Shown here one piece after another: positions 11,890-23,317 of a DNA stretch of 64,000 nt. Within the stretch, counting starts at the first letter, position 1; each line of letters starts with the position of its first letter. The position numbers and the translations under genes were made by a program. The stretch comes from Ahaetulla prasina (taxonomy: Eukaryota > Chordata > Lepidosauria > Squamata > Colubridae): positions 137,606,420-137,670,419 of the forward strand of contig NC_080540.1 of NCBI RefSeq assembly GCF_028640845.1, given 5' to 3'. Below the pieces are notes generated by a model, which saw only the letters and a list, made by a program, of their open reading frames with translations, was not told the origin of the DNA and searched no databases.

Positions 11890-12110
11890 CCCTTCCATTC
11901 AATCACGTCTGTCTGATTCTTGGAGACTGCCTGGATAAGTCCCTGCAGTTTTCTTAACAAGATTTTTCAGAAGTGGTTTGCCACTGCCTTCTTTCTAGAG
12001 CTGAGAAATAGAGACCAGCTCAAGATCATCTTAGCTGGCTTCATGCCTAAGGTGAATTCCCAGTCTCCTGGTTTCTAGTCTAATGCCGTAACCTCTGTAT
12101 TGTACTGATT
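11890..12110 (-). mobile_element. tRNA-derived squamate SINE, antisense, diverged
   Basis: On the minus strand it contains CTAGAAACCAGGAGACTG, CTTAGGCATGAAGCCAGCT, GGCAGTGGCAAACCACTTCT and AAACTGCAGGGACTTATCC. These are words of a common squamate SINE whose tail resembles a BovB/RTE end. The head is poorly conserved. Confidence 0.55.
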
Positions 12111-12940
12111 TCCAAATAGCACATGATAAGCAATTGTCATGCTTTTTGTTTGGATTCTCCAAACCTCTTTGATGTACACCAGTTATATCTAAGAATTATA
12201 TATCTTTATTTTAAAATGTACCTCCTTATGACATTTATTTGGCTGTCCCACTTTGTGACTCTAGGAGGGTTGCAGTAAACCAAAAATAAGCAAAAACAAA
12301 TAAGCAATTCAATTAAAATGAATGTAAGCCATAGTTCCTTCTTTCTTTGGGTGGGACACCAAAGGAAAAAGACAGGATTTTAATTCCTTTTTAAACATTA
12401 ACAGGGTTGGGGCCCGGGGTCAGAGCGAGAGGGTGATTGTCTCGGACAGCAGGTGCCACAGTAAGTGACTGGTAGGGGAGTGAGTAACTGGGTGTGCTCC
12501 TAATTATTAACAATGAAGGTAAAGACAGGGTTTCATTGCCAACCCGCTACAGCAATGCCATCCTGTGTGTGTTCTGGTCTTTCATTAACACCCTTCCTTT
12601 TTTCCTATGGAAGTGTGGTTGTATAGTTGACAGTAGTTATTTTAAAAACAATGCCACTCCCTTTCTGGCACAAGACTACACACAAATGCTGTCAGCTTAT
12701 GGAATTTTTTCAGTTCTTCCTAAAACTGGTAGAAAGCAACTGTGGATTTAGACTGTCAATATAAATGGAAGACTGCTGATACTGGAGGCAGCATAAACTG
12801 CCACAAACTGTCTTTGCTTGGCTTTACTTTAATGACTTTTGAATACTTTCACACACACACACACCCCGTTCCCTCCCAGCCCATCCAGCTGGCAAAAGGT
12901 GTCATATACCTGTCCAGCCATACTCTTCCCCACTATTGGG
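12111..12940. other. intron sequence; possible L2-like tail
   Basis: Near 12204-12300 an antisense L2-like 3' end may be present (ACATTTATTTGGCTGTCCCA). Otherwise nothing recognised. Confidence 0.35.
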
Positions 12941-12977
12941 AGACAGAGAGAGAGAGGGAGGGAGGGAGGGAGGGAGG

Positions 12978-13029
<52 letters not shown>
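12941..13029. repeat. compound (GGGA)n(AG)n microsatellite
   Basis: AGAGAG, then GAGG/GGGA units, then a long AG run. It is a pure purine tract of about 89 bases on the + strand. Confidence 0.95.
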
Positions 13030-13031
<2 letters not shown>

Positions 13032-14195
13032 CAATCTATTTGCAGAAAAATCATATGTTACTACTTAGGAAGAATCCTAGACTTTGCTTTAGTAGACATG
13101 TTTATTTAACTGGCGGTTAAACATCCACACGATTCAGATATTGTGAATTTCTTGTTTTGATATTTTGGGACCCCAGGAAGTTCAAACGCTGTTTTTGTGC
13201 CCTGCCATTGTTTGCAGAATGTAACATTTTGTCATTGTCCTGAAGCATTAAAAAACAACAACAACCTTGCTTTATGAAAAAAGACAAACGGCTGCTCTGA
13301 TGACAAGGTTGAATAAATATCCAAGCTTCAGTTTGTTTTATGCAAGCCTAACGTATCAAAAATCTAACAGCTGGTCTCCGGTTGTTTTGCTAGGTCATAT
13401 GAAAATTTCACCAAGCCGTGTTACTTCAAAAGGATTATCGTCCTGAAACACAACTTTGAAATTGTCATTCCAAATAGGAATGCTGTTTTAGGAAAGGGTT
13501 GCCATGCGCCTGAAATGTAAACTTCAATACATTATTTATTGCAGTGAGGATTGGATCCTCAGTTGGAGGAAAACTCTTTAGCGTCATAAAATTATACCAA
13601 ATTTCTGTTTCTATGGAATTTAATAGAGTTGGAAATAAATTTATGCATCAAGGACTGGTTCTCAATATTTACTACTTTGGGAGAATATTTATTCTCCAGT
13701 CTAGAATTTAGTATTCAGTTGTTCTCTGGGATGTGTACTTTCCTCCCCCCACCCCGGATACTACTTAGATCTAAGATCTCTTTCAAAATGAACCAGAACA
13801 GAATCTTTGGGTTATATATTCATTCATCTTCATCCGCTTGGGTGGATCACTCTGTTTCGCTTGGGAAATAAACCTTGACAGATTTCTCTGACATACTTAG
13901 AAGAAATGAACATTAGCCACAGTGGAACAGTCTTGTTTCCTTCCTTTAAATCTACATGAACCAATTGCTTGTAGGCAGCATATTTCCCCATGAGTAGAAA
14001 CAATATTGCAAGTTATCATCTGTTAACATTATTTTGTACTATATGATTATTCAAAGTACATTATATTATGTATGATGGAAACTGACTTGGTAACAATACT
14101 TGTCAAATGCTGGCGTTTCTTTTTCCATGGTAGATAAGTAATTTTGTATCTTTGGTGAAGGACAAATATATCGAATTTATTCAATCCTTGTCTTC
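13030..14195. other. intron sequence, no recognised element
   Basis: AT-rich unique-looking sequence; nothing recognised. Confidence 0.4.
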
Positions 14196-14197
14196 TA

Positions 14198-14844
14198 CAG
14201 ATAGTCCTCGCTTACCAACCATTGATTCAGCGACCATTCAAAGTTGCAATGGTACTGGACAAGTGGTACTTGCAACTGGTCCTCAAAATTCCTGCTGTCT
14301 CAGTGCCCCTGTAGTCACATGATCATAATTTGAGCACATGGCAGCCAACTCACACTTACAAAGGTTGCAGCATCCCAGGTTACATGCTCTCCATTTGCAA
14401 CTTTTCCCGCCAGCTTCCTACAAACAAAGTGAGGAAACCAGTTGGGAAGGCCAAAAGTCACCCTGGTAGTTCCAATTCACCCTGGCCTTCTCTTGGTTAT
14501 ACCTTTGCTGTGCCATCCATCCCTTCCCAGCCTTTCTGTGCTTGTGTATAATCTTTGCCAGGCCATCCAAGCCCTCCCCTGACCTTCCCCAATTCAGGTG
14601 TGCCTACATTAGGTCTCCTAAGACTTCCACTGATCTTCCCCAACCCCAGTAGCACTCTTTCAAAACTCCACAGCAGCTCTGTTCTTCTTGTTTGGGAAAC
14701 TTGCCTTGTGGTTACAACAACAATGGGACTGCTGGATTGCTGGTGCTAAACAACGCAGTCACTTGTCACTGTGCTTTACATCCACATCATTTAGTAACCA
14801 GGCAATCCTGGTCCCAGTTAATGTCATAACCCAGAGACTACCTG
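14198..14844. mobile_element. Tigger-like MITE variant with C-rich middle
   Basis: The left end CAGATAGTCCTCGCTTACC is preceded by TA. The right end is AGAGACTACCTG, followed by TG rather than TA. The first 160 bases share CAGTGCCCCTGTAGTCACAT and related words with the family. The middle (about 14440-14690) is C/T-rich and not shared with the other copies, so it may be a subfamily or a separate insertion. Confidence 0.55.
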
Positions 14845-14867
14845 TGTTACCTTTAGCTTTTTCAGTC

Positions 14868-14985
14868 TTTGTTGTTGTTGAGTTGCTAAGTCATGCTTAA
14901 CTCTCCACAGTCCCATGGACCATAGCACATCAGGCCACCCCTTCCACTGTCTCCCGGAGATGGTGTTTCAGTATTTCAGCATCAC
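14868..14985 (-). mobile_element. BovB LINE 3'-end fragment, antisense
   Basis: GTTGTTGTTGAGTTGCTAAG, CCCATGGACCATAGCACATC and CACTGTCTCCCGGAG resemble the inverted 3' end of BovB. The full copy at 36622 starts with related words (GTTGTTAGTTGCGAAATTG, CCCCATGGACAATG). Only about 120 bases are clear. Confidence 0.65.
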
Positions 14986-15033
14986 TAAACATAATATTCT
15001 GAACTTTTTCTATCCATGAAATGACTAATAGGT
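14986..15033. repeat. left copy of a 47-48 bp direct repeat around a SINE
   Basis: TAAACATAATATTCTGAAC through TCCATGAAATGACTAATAGG T. It matches 15379-15425 at all but a few positions. Confidence 0.9.
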
Positions 15034-15378
15034 ACAAGGACATGGTGGCTCAGTGGCTAAGACACTGAGCTTGTCGATCGAAAGGTCAGTGGTTCGAATC
15101 CCTAGTGCCGTGTAATGGGGTGAGCTCCCGTTACTTGTCCCAGCTTCTGCCAACCTAGCAGTTCGAAAGCACATAAAAAATGCAAGTATAAAAATAGGGA
15201 CCACCTTTGGTGGGAAGGTAACAGCGTTTTGTGCACCTTTTGTATTTAGTCATGCCGGCCACATGATCACAGAGACGTCTTTTCGCTGTCTCTTTGGCTT
15301 TGAAACGGAGTTGAGCACCCCTCCTAGAGTCGGGAACGACTAGCAAATATATGCGAGAGGAACCTTTACCTTTACTTT
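15034..15378 (+). mobile_element. Sauria-type SINE (tRNA-derived head, BovB-like tail)
   Basis: The head holds A-box-like GGTGGCTCAGTGGCTAAGAC and B-box GGTTCGAATCCC (15091-15102). The body carries CTTGTCCCAGCTTCTGCCAA, GGACCACCTTTGGTGGGAAG and AGTCGGGAACGACTAGCA. The tail GGAACCTTTACCTTTACTTT is typical of Sauria SINEs mobilised by BovB. A second, antisense copy lies at 50324. Confidence 0.88.
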
Positions 15379-15425
15379 TAAACATAATATTCCGGACTTT
15401 TCTATCCATGAAATGACTAATAGGT
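15379..15425. repeat. right copy of the direct repeat flanking the SINE
   Basis: Matches 14986-15033 with two substitutions and a one-base length change in a T run (TTCCGGACTTTTC versus TTCTGAACTTTTTC). Confidence 0.9.
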
Positions 15426-16311
15426 GGTTTAGCTTGGTCAGAGCAGCTCTTTGGTATCAAGTGTCTGAATGGAGTGTGCATAAGAATGGACAGATGATAA
15501 CAGCTCACAAAGGAACATTATATCCTACTGAGACATCTTGTCAAGCATGTTTAGAAACAAACAGATTCTTCTAGCATAGCCCAAACTCAACCTATGATGC
15601 TAATTCTTAAGGCAATTCATTGCTAGACTGACAACTTTTATAGCCTGATCTTGTGTGTGATTACTCAGAAGTAAATAAAGCTTACTCCCAAAGCCATAAG
15701 ATCGGTTGTTTTATCAGGAAGGCCTTTCATTGTTTAGCAATTTGTATGGTTTATATTTTCTAGTTGTTTTTCTGCCCTGTTGTATCAAAAAGTACTTAAG
15801 TGAGCCATTTGTTTTAAAGATATTTCTGCACCATAATGTTTCCATGTCTAGTCATTTGGAATTCCTTACCTCTGCTCCTATGGGTCTTCCTCTCAAGCTA
15901 TAAATATAACTTTACAGCCTTTGGAGTTGGAAAGGAAAGCATAAAAGGATTAGTGGCACAACTGAACAAAAACCAGGTGCTTATAGTCCTCAAATGAGGT
16001 GCGTTTGCTGATCTGTTTCCTGCTCCATCTGGCCTTGACAGTGAAGAGTCAAATCCTAAAAGAGTTGAGAAAATATCTAGCTTGTTATTATCTCATCCTA
16101 GAGCCTGACTGCACTGACAGAGGCTCATTAAAGGAGTTGTTGGGGGCCCTCTGACCATTTGTGTGCTCTTAGCAGAAGGCTGTGCAGTAGTATCATTGGA
16201 CCCCCATGTCATAAAAGCACTATCCTCACTATGTGAGGGATAAAAATGTTTTCAGATTCCTTGTGAAAATACTCCCTGTGATGAAAAAGAGAGAAGCAAT
16301 AACAGGATCCA
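15426..16311. other. intron sequence, no recognised element
   Basis: Nothing recognised. Confidence 0.4.
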
Positions 16312-16690
16312 CAGGTAATCCTCACTTTACAACAGTTGGGTTTGTGACTGTTCAAAGTTACATGGCACTGATAAAAGAGACTTATGGCTATTTTTCACAC
16401 TTTGCAGCATCCCCATGGTCACATGATCAAAATTTAGACTTTTGCCAACTGACTCATATTTATGACAGTTGCCGTTTACCAGGGTCACGTGATCCCATTT
16501 TGCAACCTTCTGACAAGCAAAGTCAATGGGGAAGCCAGATTCACTTAAGAACCATGTCACTAACTTAACAACTGTGGTGATTCACTTAACAACTGGGGCA
16601 AGAAAGGTCATAAAATGGGACAAAATTTGCTTAACAAACGTCTCACTTGGCAACATAAATTTTGGGCTCAAATGTGGTTAAAGTTAACTG
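16312..16690. mobile_element. Tigger-like MITE, inverted orientation
   Basis: Starts CAGGTAATCCTCACTTTAC. It carries the family words in reverse order (AAGTCAATGGGGAAGCCAGA, TTCACTTAACAACTG, GGTCATAAAATGGGAC) and ends at GTTAACTG before TA. The right inverted repeat is decayed. Confidence 0.75.
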
Positions 16691-16692
16691 TA

Positions 16693-19104
16693 TTGGATTT
16701 TTAAATATACACAGTTGTTTTCTTACGGTAAGTTGGATAGAATTGGAGGAGAGGAATGAATGGTCTATTCTAAGGAATGCCTTAGTCTCATATTATCATT
16801 TTTCATGTTTGGGTATGAAAATGTAAAAATGTTGATTTTGTTCAAAGATCATATTAAATGGACTGACTGCGATCTATCATGGAACTAAGCATTCATATGT
16901 CTTCCAGGAGACTTGAGACTTGTCTCCTTTGACTACATGCTTCAGTGGTATTTGTTCAACCAATCTAGAGTTCTTACACAATTTCCATAATTGAAGCCTA
17001 ATTTTGAAATTCCCAGAAGAAGAAATAATTTTAGTTATTGGCCAGGGAATGCTAACAAATAGGAAAGCTGGCTCAAACCAGGACATGTGCATTTATGTAA
17101 GATACATTAATAAAAAAAATAAGTTAAAAGCCCAGAGATAGTCCAATATCTATTTTGTCATTCATTAGGGAACAAGGAACAATCGGTAGCCCAATTAATA
17201 ACCTTTAGTATCAGCTGTGAGCATTCTCCTGTGGCCCTATTTAATATATAAGATTTTATTCTGGTGCATCAAATTCTAACAAACTATCTCTTAAAACACT
17301 GCTTGTCGTGCTCTGTATCTCTTATAGAGAGCTGTTGGAAGAAAACGCTGGATGAAATACAGAAACGGAGGTTGTGAGCAATATTCAAACAGATTTTAAA
17401 ACCAAATTAAATATATCTTACAGGTTATATATGAATTAACTAAATGGCTCCTGTATTTCTGACTTGATAAATCTCAAACCTCAACTTCAGCTGTGAGTCA
17501 TGGCAAGCAACTTGGGTAAGAAGAGTTGCACAGTTTTTCTAAAGGATTGTGCAAGTAGAATGGGATTTGTCCTGCTTTGCTTGGATAAATCTTCAGTGGA
17601 CTGTGTGAAGCAGAGAGTAAGGCTCAGAACCAGTTTTGAAAGATGTCCCAATCTATATATTTGCCATATGAAATAGAGATTCTGAGTGATTTGGGGCCAG
17701 TTCTTCTCTCTCAGCCCAACCTATCTCAGAAGGTGATAGCTATGGGGGAAAATAGAAGAACAAAGTATGGTGTATGCCACCATGATGAAAAGATGGGATA
17801 TCCAACTATCAAAAATAAATCATCTAATTTTCATTTTTTATTTAATCTCTTATTTATTGTACTAATTCATGTATTGTCACAATTCTGTGAGGTTTAAAAA
17901 TCCCTGCCATGCTTCTTTACTAGGGGTTCATGAATGTCAATGTGCTTTTGTCAGTCAAACAATTATGTGAACATCTGTTGCTTTGGCTTGAACATAGCCA
18001 ACATTGAATGTCAATGAACAGACTAAGTGATACTGCTCTGAAATAAGATTTCAGTCCTGATTCCGGGAATTGACCTGGGCTTGGTAATCATTCATAATGA
18101 TAAATAACATTTTAACATACTGCCTATAACTGTGACATGCAAATCAAAAATATCACCATAATAAATATATAGTCTAAAAGGAAAAATAATAAATAAGAAA
18201 ACAGTGAAAAGTTTAAAAGTTTCCAATTTGTGTAATTGGAGTCAAGGGGTTAAATTAATTATTGTGAGATCAAGAGGTTAAATTAATAAATAGTAATAAA
18301 TCAATTTAAATGATTCATTCAATTAGTTTGCATACCCTTGTTCAAAATCCATACATTGTCATTTTTAACTGTACATATTTTTGCAACATCCATATTATGA
18401 TAAATTGAAACTTGTTCATTTACGAATGAAACAGTTTTAGTCAGTTGAACAGGTTCTGCTTTGCTCTTGTATAACAGATCCTCTGAGTATTATTTTGAAG
18501 AGCTGCAGGGGATAAACTAATAAAAATTATTTCAAGGCCTGGAATAATAAAAGACCTTGTAATTTGATTGAAGTTGGTTATTTTTCTTTGTTTCCTTTCA
18601 ACATACTAAGATGATAATTTCCCAAAAAGCGTTAATGTTGAATTCTATTTCAAAAACCAGTTGAATATTTTTTTATGTATAAATTTCTAGAGTCAGATCA
18701 TTGGCAAACTTGAAAAGACTGACTAAGCAGCTCTACAGGGAATATTTAGTAGAGATACACTTTATACATAATCTATAAAAATATATTAACAATTTAACAC
18801 TACTTGTTGGAAAATTGAATGAGACCCAAAATATGACATCCTTGAAAAGTAGATTTACCTAATTTATAAATTAAAATAATATATTAATATGTAAAAACCT
18901 CCCAAAATGTCTAGAATGTTAGTTACTTGAAATACTTAATTTTAAGTAGACAAAGGGTCTATTTTCTATGACATATTCCATTACCACAAGAATTTTCACT
19001 TACAGTTGACCATTCCTGATGACCTTAATTACCTTGTTTTGTTTTTAACTAATCTATAGACTATTTGATTGGACATGCAAGTGCTGTCACACAGTCTATT
19101 TATG
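16693..19104. other. AT-rich intron sequence, no recognised element
   Basis: About 2.4 kb without a recognisable repeat or convincing frame; the longest quiet stretch on the left half of the intron. Confidence 0.4.
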
Positions 19105-19335
19105 TAAGTAGTCCCTAACTTATGTCAATTCTTTAAACAACCCTATGAAGTTATGAGGGCTCTGAAAAGTTACTTGTGACTTGTTGTTGCACTTCTGATC
19201 ATCGTAGTGTCCCCATAGTCATGTGATTAAAATTTGGGGTATTTGGAATGCACACTTATTGACCGCATTGCTTAGCAATGGAAATTCTGGTTCCAATTGC
19301 AGTCATAAGGTGACGACTAACAGGGAGACTACATT
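19105..19335. mobile_element. Tigger-like MITE, short and diverged
   Basis: AAGTAGTCCCTAACTTATG at the left, then GTCCCCATAGTCATGTGATT and GCAGTCATAAGGTGACGACT, ending GGGAGACTAC. The order and words fit the family, but divergence is high. Confidence 0.6.
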
Positions 19336-19551
19336 TCCATAGCAGTTGAGTGTGTTGAATATAAAATGATAACTTACCTTTTTCATGCAAAAAATAGATG
19401 ATGCCTACCTCATCCAATTTCATTTTGTAATTAGTATTTCTGCTTTTGTATTGTACAGTCTCTGAAGTAATAAATTATACCCTCTGTCTGCATGTAATCA
19501 TGGGTGCTCCTGGGAACAGGCCTCAAGTAAAAATGTTTCATTCTCCATGTC

Positions 19552-19663
19552 GGGGAAAACGGCCGTCAGGAATGGGTTAATCTCCTCGTTTGCTGATTGG
19601 ACCGAGTCTTGAAAAATTTGTTGCTTATAGTCCCCGCCTTCTCTTCCCTTCCAGCTTTTTCGA
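19552..19663 (+). repeat. DIRS left inverted terminal repeat
   Basis: Begins GGGGAAAACGGCCGTCAGGA and ends CCTTCCAGCTTTTTCG. It is the reverse complement of 25401-25511 with only slight differences. The outer edge extends left to about 19541 (TTCTCCATGTC), as shown by its complement in the internal region. Confidence 0.92.
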
Positions 19664-20161
19664 CTCGGTTTTGCTTCGGACCAGTCGTGTGTTAAAAATC
19701 TCTAGTTATTGGGCTAGAGGTTTAATTGTTGCTTCAAGTGGATTTATTTTAATTTCTTTTAATTTACGTTATATTTTTGGGGTTACTGGAGAAGAGGAGC
19801 GTCTGACTCCCTAGCCGCTGGGGAAGCTGGCGGCTTCATGCCCGCCGGTCAGCTGTGAGGCGCCACGGGCAGGTTCCCGACGCTAACACCGCAGCTGCAA
19901 AGAGTCAAGGCGGCTATCGGAGAGGCTCACGGGCTGGTCCCTGAAGCTCCCTCCCGGCAGGAGGTTCGCTGCCTGGGAGTTTTCGCTGCCTGGGAGTTTT
20001 ACTGGCCCCGCCTGAAGAAGCGGCGTGAGTGGTGCCGGATCACCGAGGGGAGCCAGTTCTGTGCCGCGCCAGAAGCCACGCGAGCGGCCCGCCCTGCAGG
20101 CAAACGGAAGGTTGGTTTGGAAAGCGCGGCTAGACTTTGAAACAAGGGATTGTGTGAGCGT

Positions 20162-20433
20162 GCCGGCTCATTGCAACCATTAAAGAGCCAGTGGAGCCCT
20201 GATCCTGCAAACTCCCCCAGAGCAGCGTTGCCGGCTCATTGCAATAATTAAAGAACCAGTGGGGCCCTGATCCTGCAAACTTCCCCAGAGCAGCGTGGCC
20301 GGCTCATTGCAATAATTAAAGAACCAGTGGGGCCCTGATCCTGCAAACTTCCCCAGAGCAGCGTGGCCGGCTCATTGCAACCATTAATTAGCCAGTGGGG
20401 CCCTGATCCTGCAAACTCCCTCAGAGCAGGCTT
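20162..20433 (+). repeat. four tandem 68-bp units in DIRS leader
   Basis: Units start at 20162, 20230, 20298 and 20366 with GCCGGCTCATTGCAA and share CCAGTGGGGCCCTGATCCTG and CAAACTTCCCCAGAGCAGC. The spacing is exactly 68 in each case. The middle two units are almost identical to each other. They lie between the left terminus and the first gag start codon at 20490. Confidence 0.95.
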
Positions 20434-20489
20434 CTCGGTGGCCATCTTGGGAGTAGGCCGGTGCAGCAAATTGGCGGGAATTTTTCAAA

Positions 20490-22257
20490 ATGGAGGACGC
20501 CACTATTACTCAACCAGATTTGGTGGATATATCCCCTGAAGCCCGGGCCCAAGGGGACCTGGGTGAGGGCCCTTCAGCAGACCCTCAGGTTTCCCCCCCC
20601 AAGGGGCGGAAAGCATCAAAACCCAGGGCCAAAAAGGGGGAGAGGGCCGAAGAAAAGCGGCATAGGGCTCTAGAAAAGGCCTTTACTAGAGCTTCCAAGA
20701 GGGCTCTCAGGTCTCCTTCCCCTAGAAGCGGGAGAAAGCAAGGGGAAAAATCCCACCTCCCTTAGAGCCAGAATGCATTATCCAAACCATGCAGGATTCA
20801 GGGCCTGGTCCCCAGATAGATCATTTTCCCGCATAGGGCTCAGACGGAAACCCCCATTATTCCGCACTCTGTCGCAGATGGATCTTCAAGAGGCCTCAGG
20901 GGTATAACAGGACAAACAGTAACTGGGTCAATAGAGACTGAAACAGCTAGGCCTCTGCCGGAATCTGGCTTGCCAACGCTTCCAGTTTTCAACTTCCTGA
21001 GTCCTTTGGGCTGATGATTCAACAGGCCGTGCGCCAAGAGTTGGCACAAGCCCGCATCGGGAATCCCAGATGGCATCTACTTCTAGACCCCAGCATAAAG
21101 ACAGGCAGAGGAACCTGCATGTTCTGCTTCAACAATGTTCAGACCTCAGAGGAGGAGTCCTCGGAAGAGGAGGGCCAAGCCTCTTCTTCCGGAGAAGAGG
21201 ACGCTGGAGAGGCTTTGTCGGAGGACGAAGGCCTTGGTCCTGACCAACCATCATTTGTGGGACTTTTAAACACCACATGTTCCGTTCCCTTTATTCAAGG
21301 CATTGGCAACCACGGGGTTGGGGGCTTCAGGCTCCTTCTACGGATCAGCAATCCTTACCCATCACTTCAACTAATCTCTTTGTGGAACCCACAGTGGTGG
21401 CAGAGGCCATTCCGGCACCTAAAATGTTTGTGGATGTGGTACAACGACAGTGGGCTCATCCTAGTTCGGGTTCTCTTCCCAGCGCCACAGACAAAAAGTT
21501 CTATAACTGTGCTCCTGATCTAGAGAACATTCTTCAAGTACCCACAGTGGATGCTCCAGTAGTCGCTCTTACAACGGTGTCACATGTGACAGGTCCAGAG
21601 AATGAGGCTCTTCGTCCCGAAGATAAAAGGGCTGACCAATCCCTGGTAAAGTCCCATCAAGCATCAGCCTGGGCCATCAGGTCTTCAATAGCGTCTTCAT
21701 TTTTCAATAGAGCATCCATAATGTGGCTCAAACAACTTCAGGGCCGGTTACCAACGTCGGACGTCAGGGCTCACCAGGATCTTAACAAGGTCATCGCAGC
21801 TTTGGAGTTTTCAGCTGACTCGACACTTAATGCAGCCAGGTTCTCAGCTAAGTCGATTGGGTCGACGGTTACATCCCGGAGGCTTTTATGGTTGCGCCAT
21901 TGGAAGGCAGATACTAGAAACAAGTGGCGATTGGCTTCTTCCGCTTACGCAGGTTCGAAGTTGTTTGGAGCTCCTCTTGACCCTATTCTAGTGGAAACTA
22001 AGGATAAGAAAAAGGTGCTACCGTCCTTGTCGCGCAGAGGCGAACTGAGACAACAACCTTATTTTCGTCCCTCGGCTACCTCTTCTTCTGCCTCCTTTCG
22101 TGGCCAGGAATTCGGAGGATCGGGGTCGCGTCGGCAAAGATTTTCACCGTACAGAGGGAGCTCACAGAGATCTGATCAGGTCAGAACAGGGTCCAAATTC
22201 TCTTCCCGTAAACCCTTTCGGGGGGGACGGGGGAAACCATTTAACCGCTTCAAATAA
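20490..22257 (+). pseudogene. DIRS gag-like region, frame-broken
   Basis: The reading starts at ATG 20490 with an acidic/lysine-rich segment (residues 1-91, with KKGERAEEKRHRALEKAF) that stops at 20765. Gag-like sequence then continues in two other frames. One, at 21014-21260, has an acidic serine-rich run (EEESSEEEGQASSSGEEDAG). The other, at 21277-22257, contains the longest conserved part and ends in an RG-rich tail (RRQRFSPYRGSSQRSDQ), a common nucleic-acid-binding feature of DIRS gag proteins. Three frames are needed to cover it, so it is defective. The function as capsid/RNA-binding protein is inferred from its position before RT. Confidence 0.7.
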
Positions 22258-23317
22258 TATCTTAGAGGATCTACCCATTGGAGGCAGGCTAGCTTATTTT
22301 TATTCCCAATGGGAGGTGTCTACTTCAGATAAGTGGGTGCTACAGACTATCAGAGAGGGCCTGGCCTTAGAGTTCATCTCCACCCCCCCGACGGTTTTCT
22401 TGACTTGCCCTGTTTCTAACCGCTCTTCCAGCTCTTCCATTGTGGAGTCGGCGGTTAGTCACCTTCTTTCTATCCGGGCCATTCAGAGGGTCCCCATTGA
22501 TCAACAGAAACAGGGGTTCTATTCCAGACTCTTCGTAGTCAGCAAACCGTCGGGGGGATGGAGAGCCATTCTGGACCTTAAAGCCCTGAACAAATTCATT
22601 GCGTACCACCGCTTCAAGATGCACTCCTTACGTTCCATCTTAGAGTGCATCCGGCAGGGGGATTACATGGCTTCCATTGATTTGACGGAAGCTTATCTGC
22701 ACATTCCTATTAGGAAAGATCACCGTAAATTCCTTAGGTTTTGCTTTCAGGGTGCTCATTTTCAGTATAGGGCTCTACCCTTTGGGTTATCTTCGGCCCC
22801 CAGGGTTTTTACCAAAGTCATGGCTGTGCTATTAGCCCATATCAGGGGGTTTCCAGTTAGACTTCAGGCTTACCTAGATGATATTCTCATTTTGTCTGCC
22901 TCAAAGGAGGCAGCAAACAGGGATATAGCCTTAACCTTAGAGATATTACAAGCACATGGGTTCTCAATTAATTGGGATAAGAGTCACTTAGCTCCTTCTA
23001 CCATTATCACACATTTAGGGGCGCAAATTGATTCTCGCGAATCGATGGTTTATTTGTCGGCAGACCGTCAGGCTAATTTGGCTGAGTTAGCCGGTATATC
23101 TAGGTTGTCACATACAGTTCCATTAGATCAACTTTCCAAGCTTCTAGGGAAAATGGTTTCGGCGTACGACATTGTTCCTTGGTCTCGCCTTCATAGTCGG
23201 CCTCTTCAGTGGTTCCTCTTGCCACATCAAAGGAAACGACGCAGTTCATCAAGACGTCGGGTGACCATTCCACGGGAAGTGGCCGACTCTTTGGCCTGGT
23301 GGAACTGGAGACGCTAG
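22100..23317 (+). CDS. DIRS reverse transcriptase
   Basis: The open frame overlaps the end of gag in another frame; RT homology starts at about 22260. Motifs in order: GGWRAILDLKALNKF, ASIDLTEAYLHIPI (catalytic Asp in SIDL), FCFQGAHFQYRALPFGLSSA, and the active-site YLDDILIL at residues 258-261. Downstream LGKMVSAYDIVPW belongs to the connection region. These match DIRS/Ty3-like RTs rather than the LINE RTs elsewhere in the window. The frame stops at 23317 in SLAWWNWRR, while homology passes to the next frame (about 23300), so one indel separates RT from RNase H. The first 50 residues read gag sequence out of frame and are probably not translated as shown. Confidence 0.85.
   Translation: MARNSEDRGRVGKDFHRTEGAHRDLIRSEQGPNSLPVNPFGGDGGNHLTASNNILEDLPIGGRLAYFYSQWEVSTSDKWVLQTIREGLALEFISTPPTVFLTCPVSNRSSSSSIVESAVSHLLSIRAIQRVPIDQQKQGFYSRLFVVSKPSGGWRAILDLKALNKFIAYHRFKMHSLRSILECIRQGDYMASIDLTEAYLHIPIRKDHRKFLRFCFQGAHFQYRALPFGLSSAPRVFTKVMAVLLAHIRGFPVRLQAYLDDILILSASKEAANRDIALTLEILQAHGFSINWDKSHLAPSTIITHLGAQIDSRESMVYLSADRQANLAELAGISRLSHTVPLDQLSKLLGKMVSAYDIVPWSRLHSRPLQWFLLPHQRKRRSSSRRRVTIPREVADSLAWWNWRR

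Noticed and set aside
15034..15110. tRNA gene-like A and B boxes
   Set aside because: They belong to a SINE head: no cloverleaf, and the body and tail are Sauria-type. The same holds for 6343, 30779 and 50675.
20162..20433. Regularly spaced repeats resembling a CRISPR array
   Set aside because: The units are contiguous 68-bp tandem copies without distinct spacers, in a eukaryotic retrotransposon.
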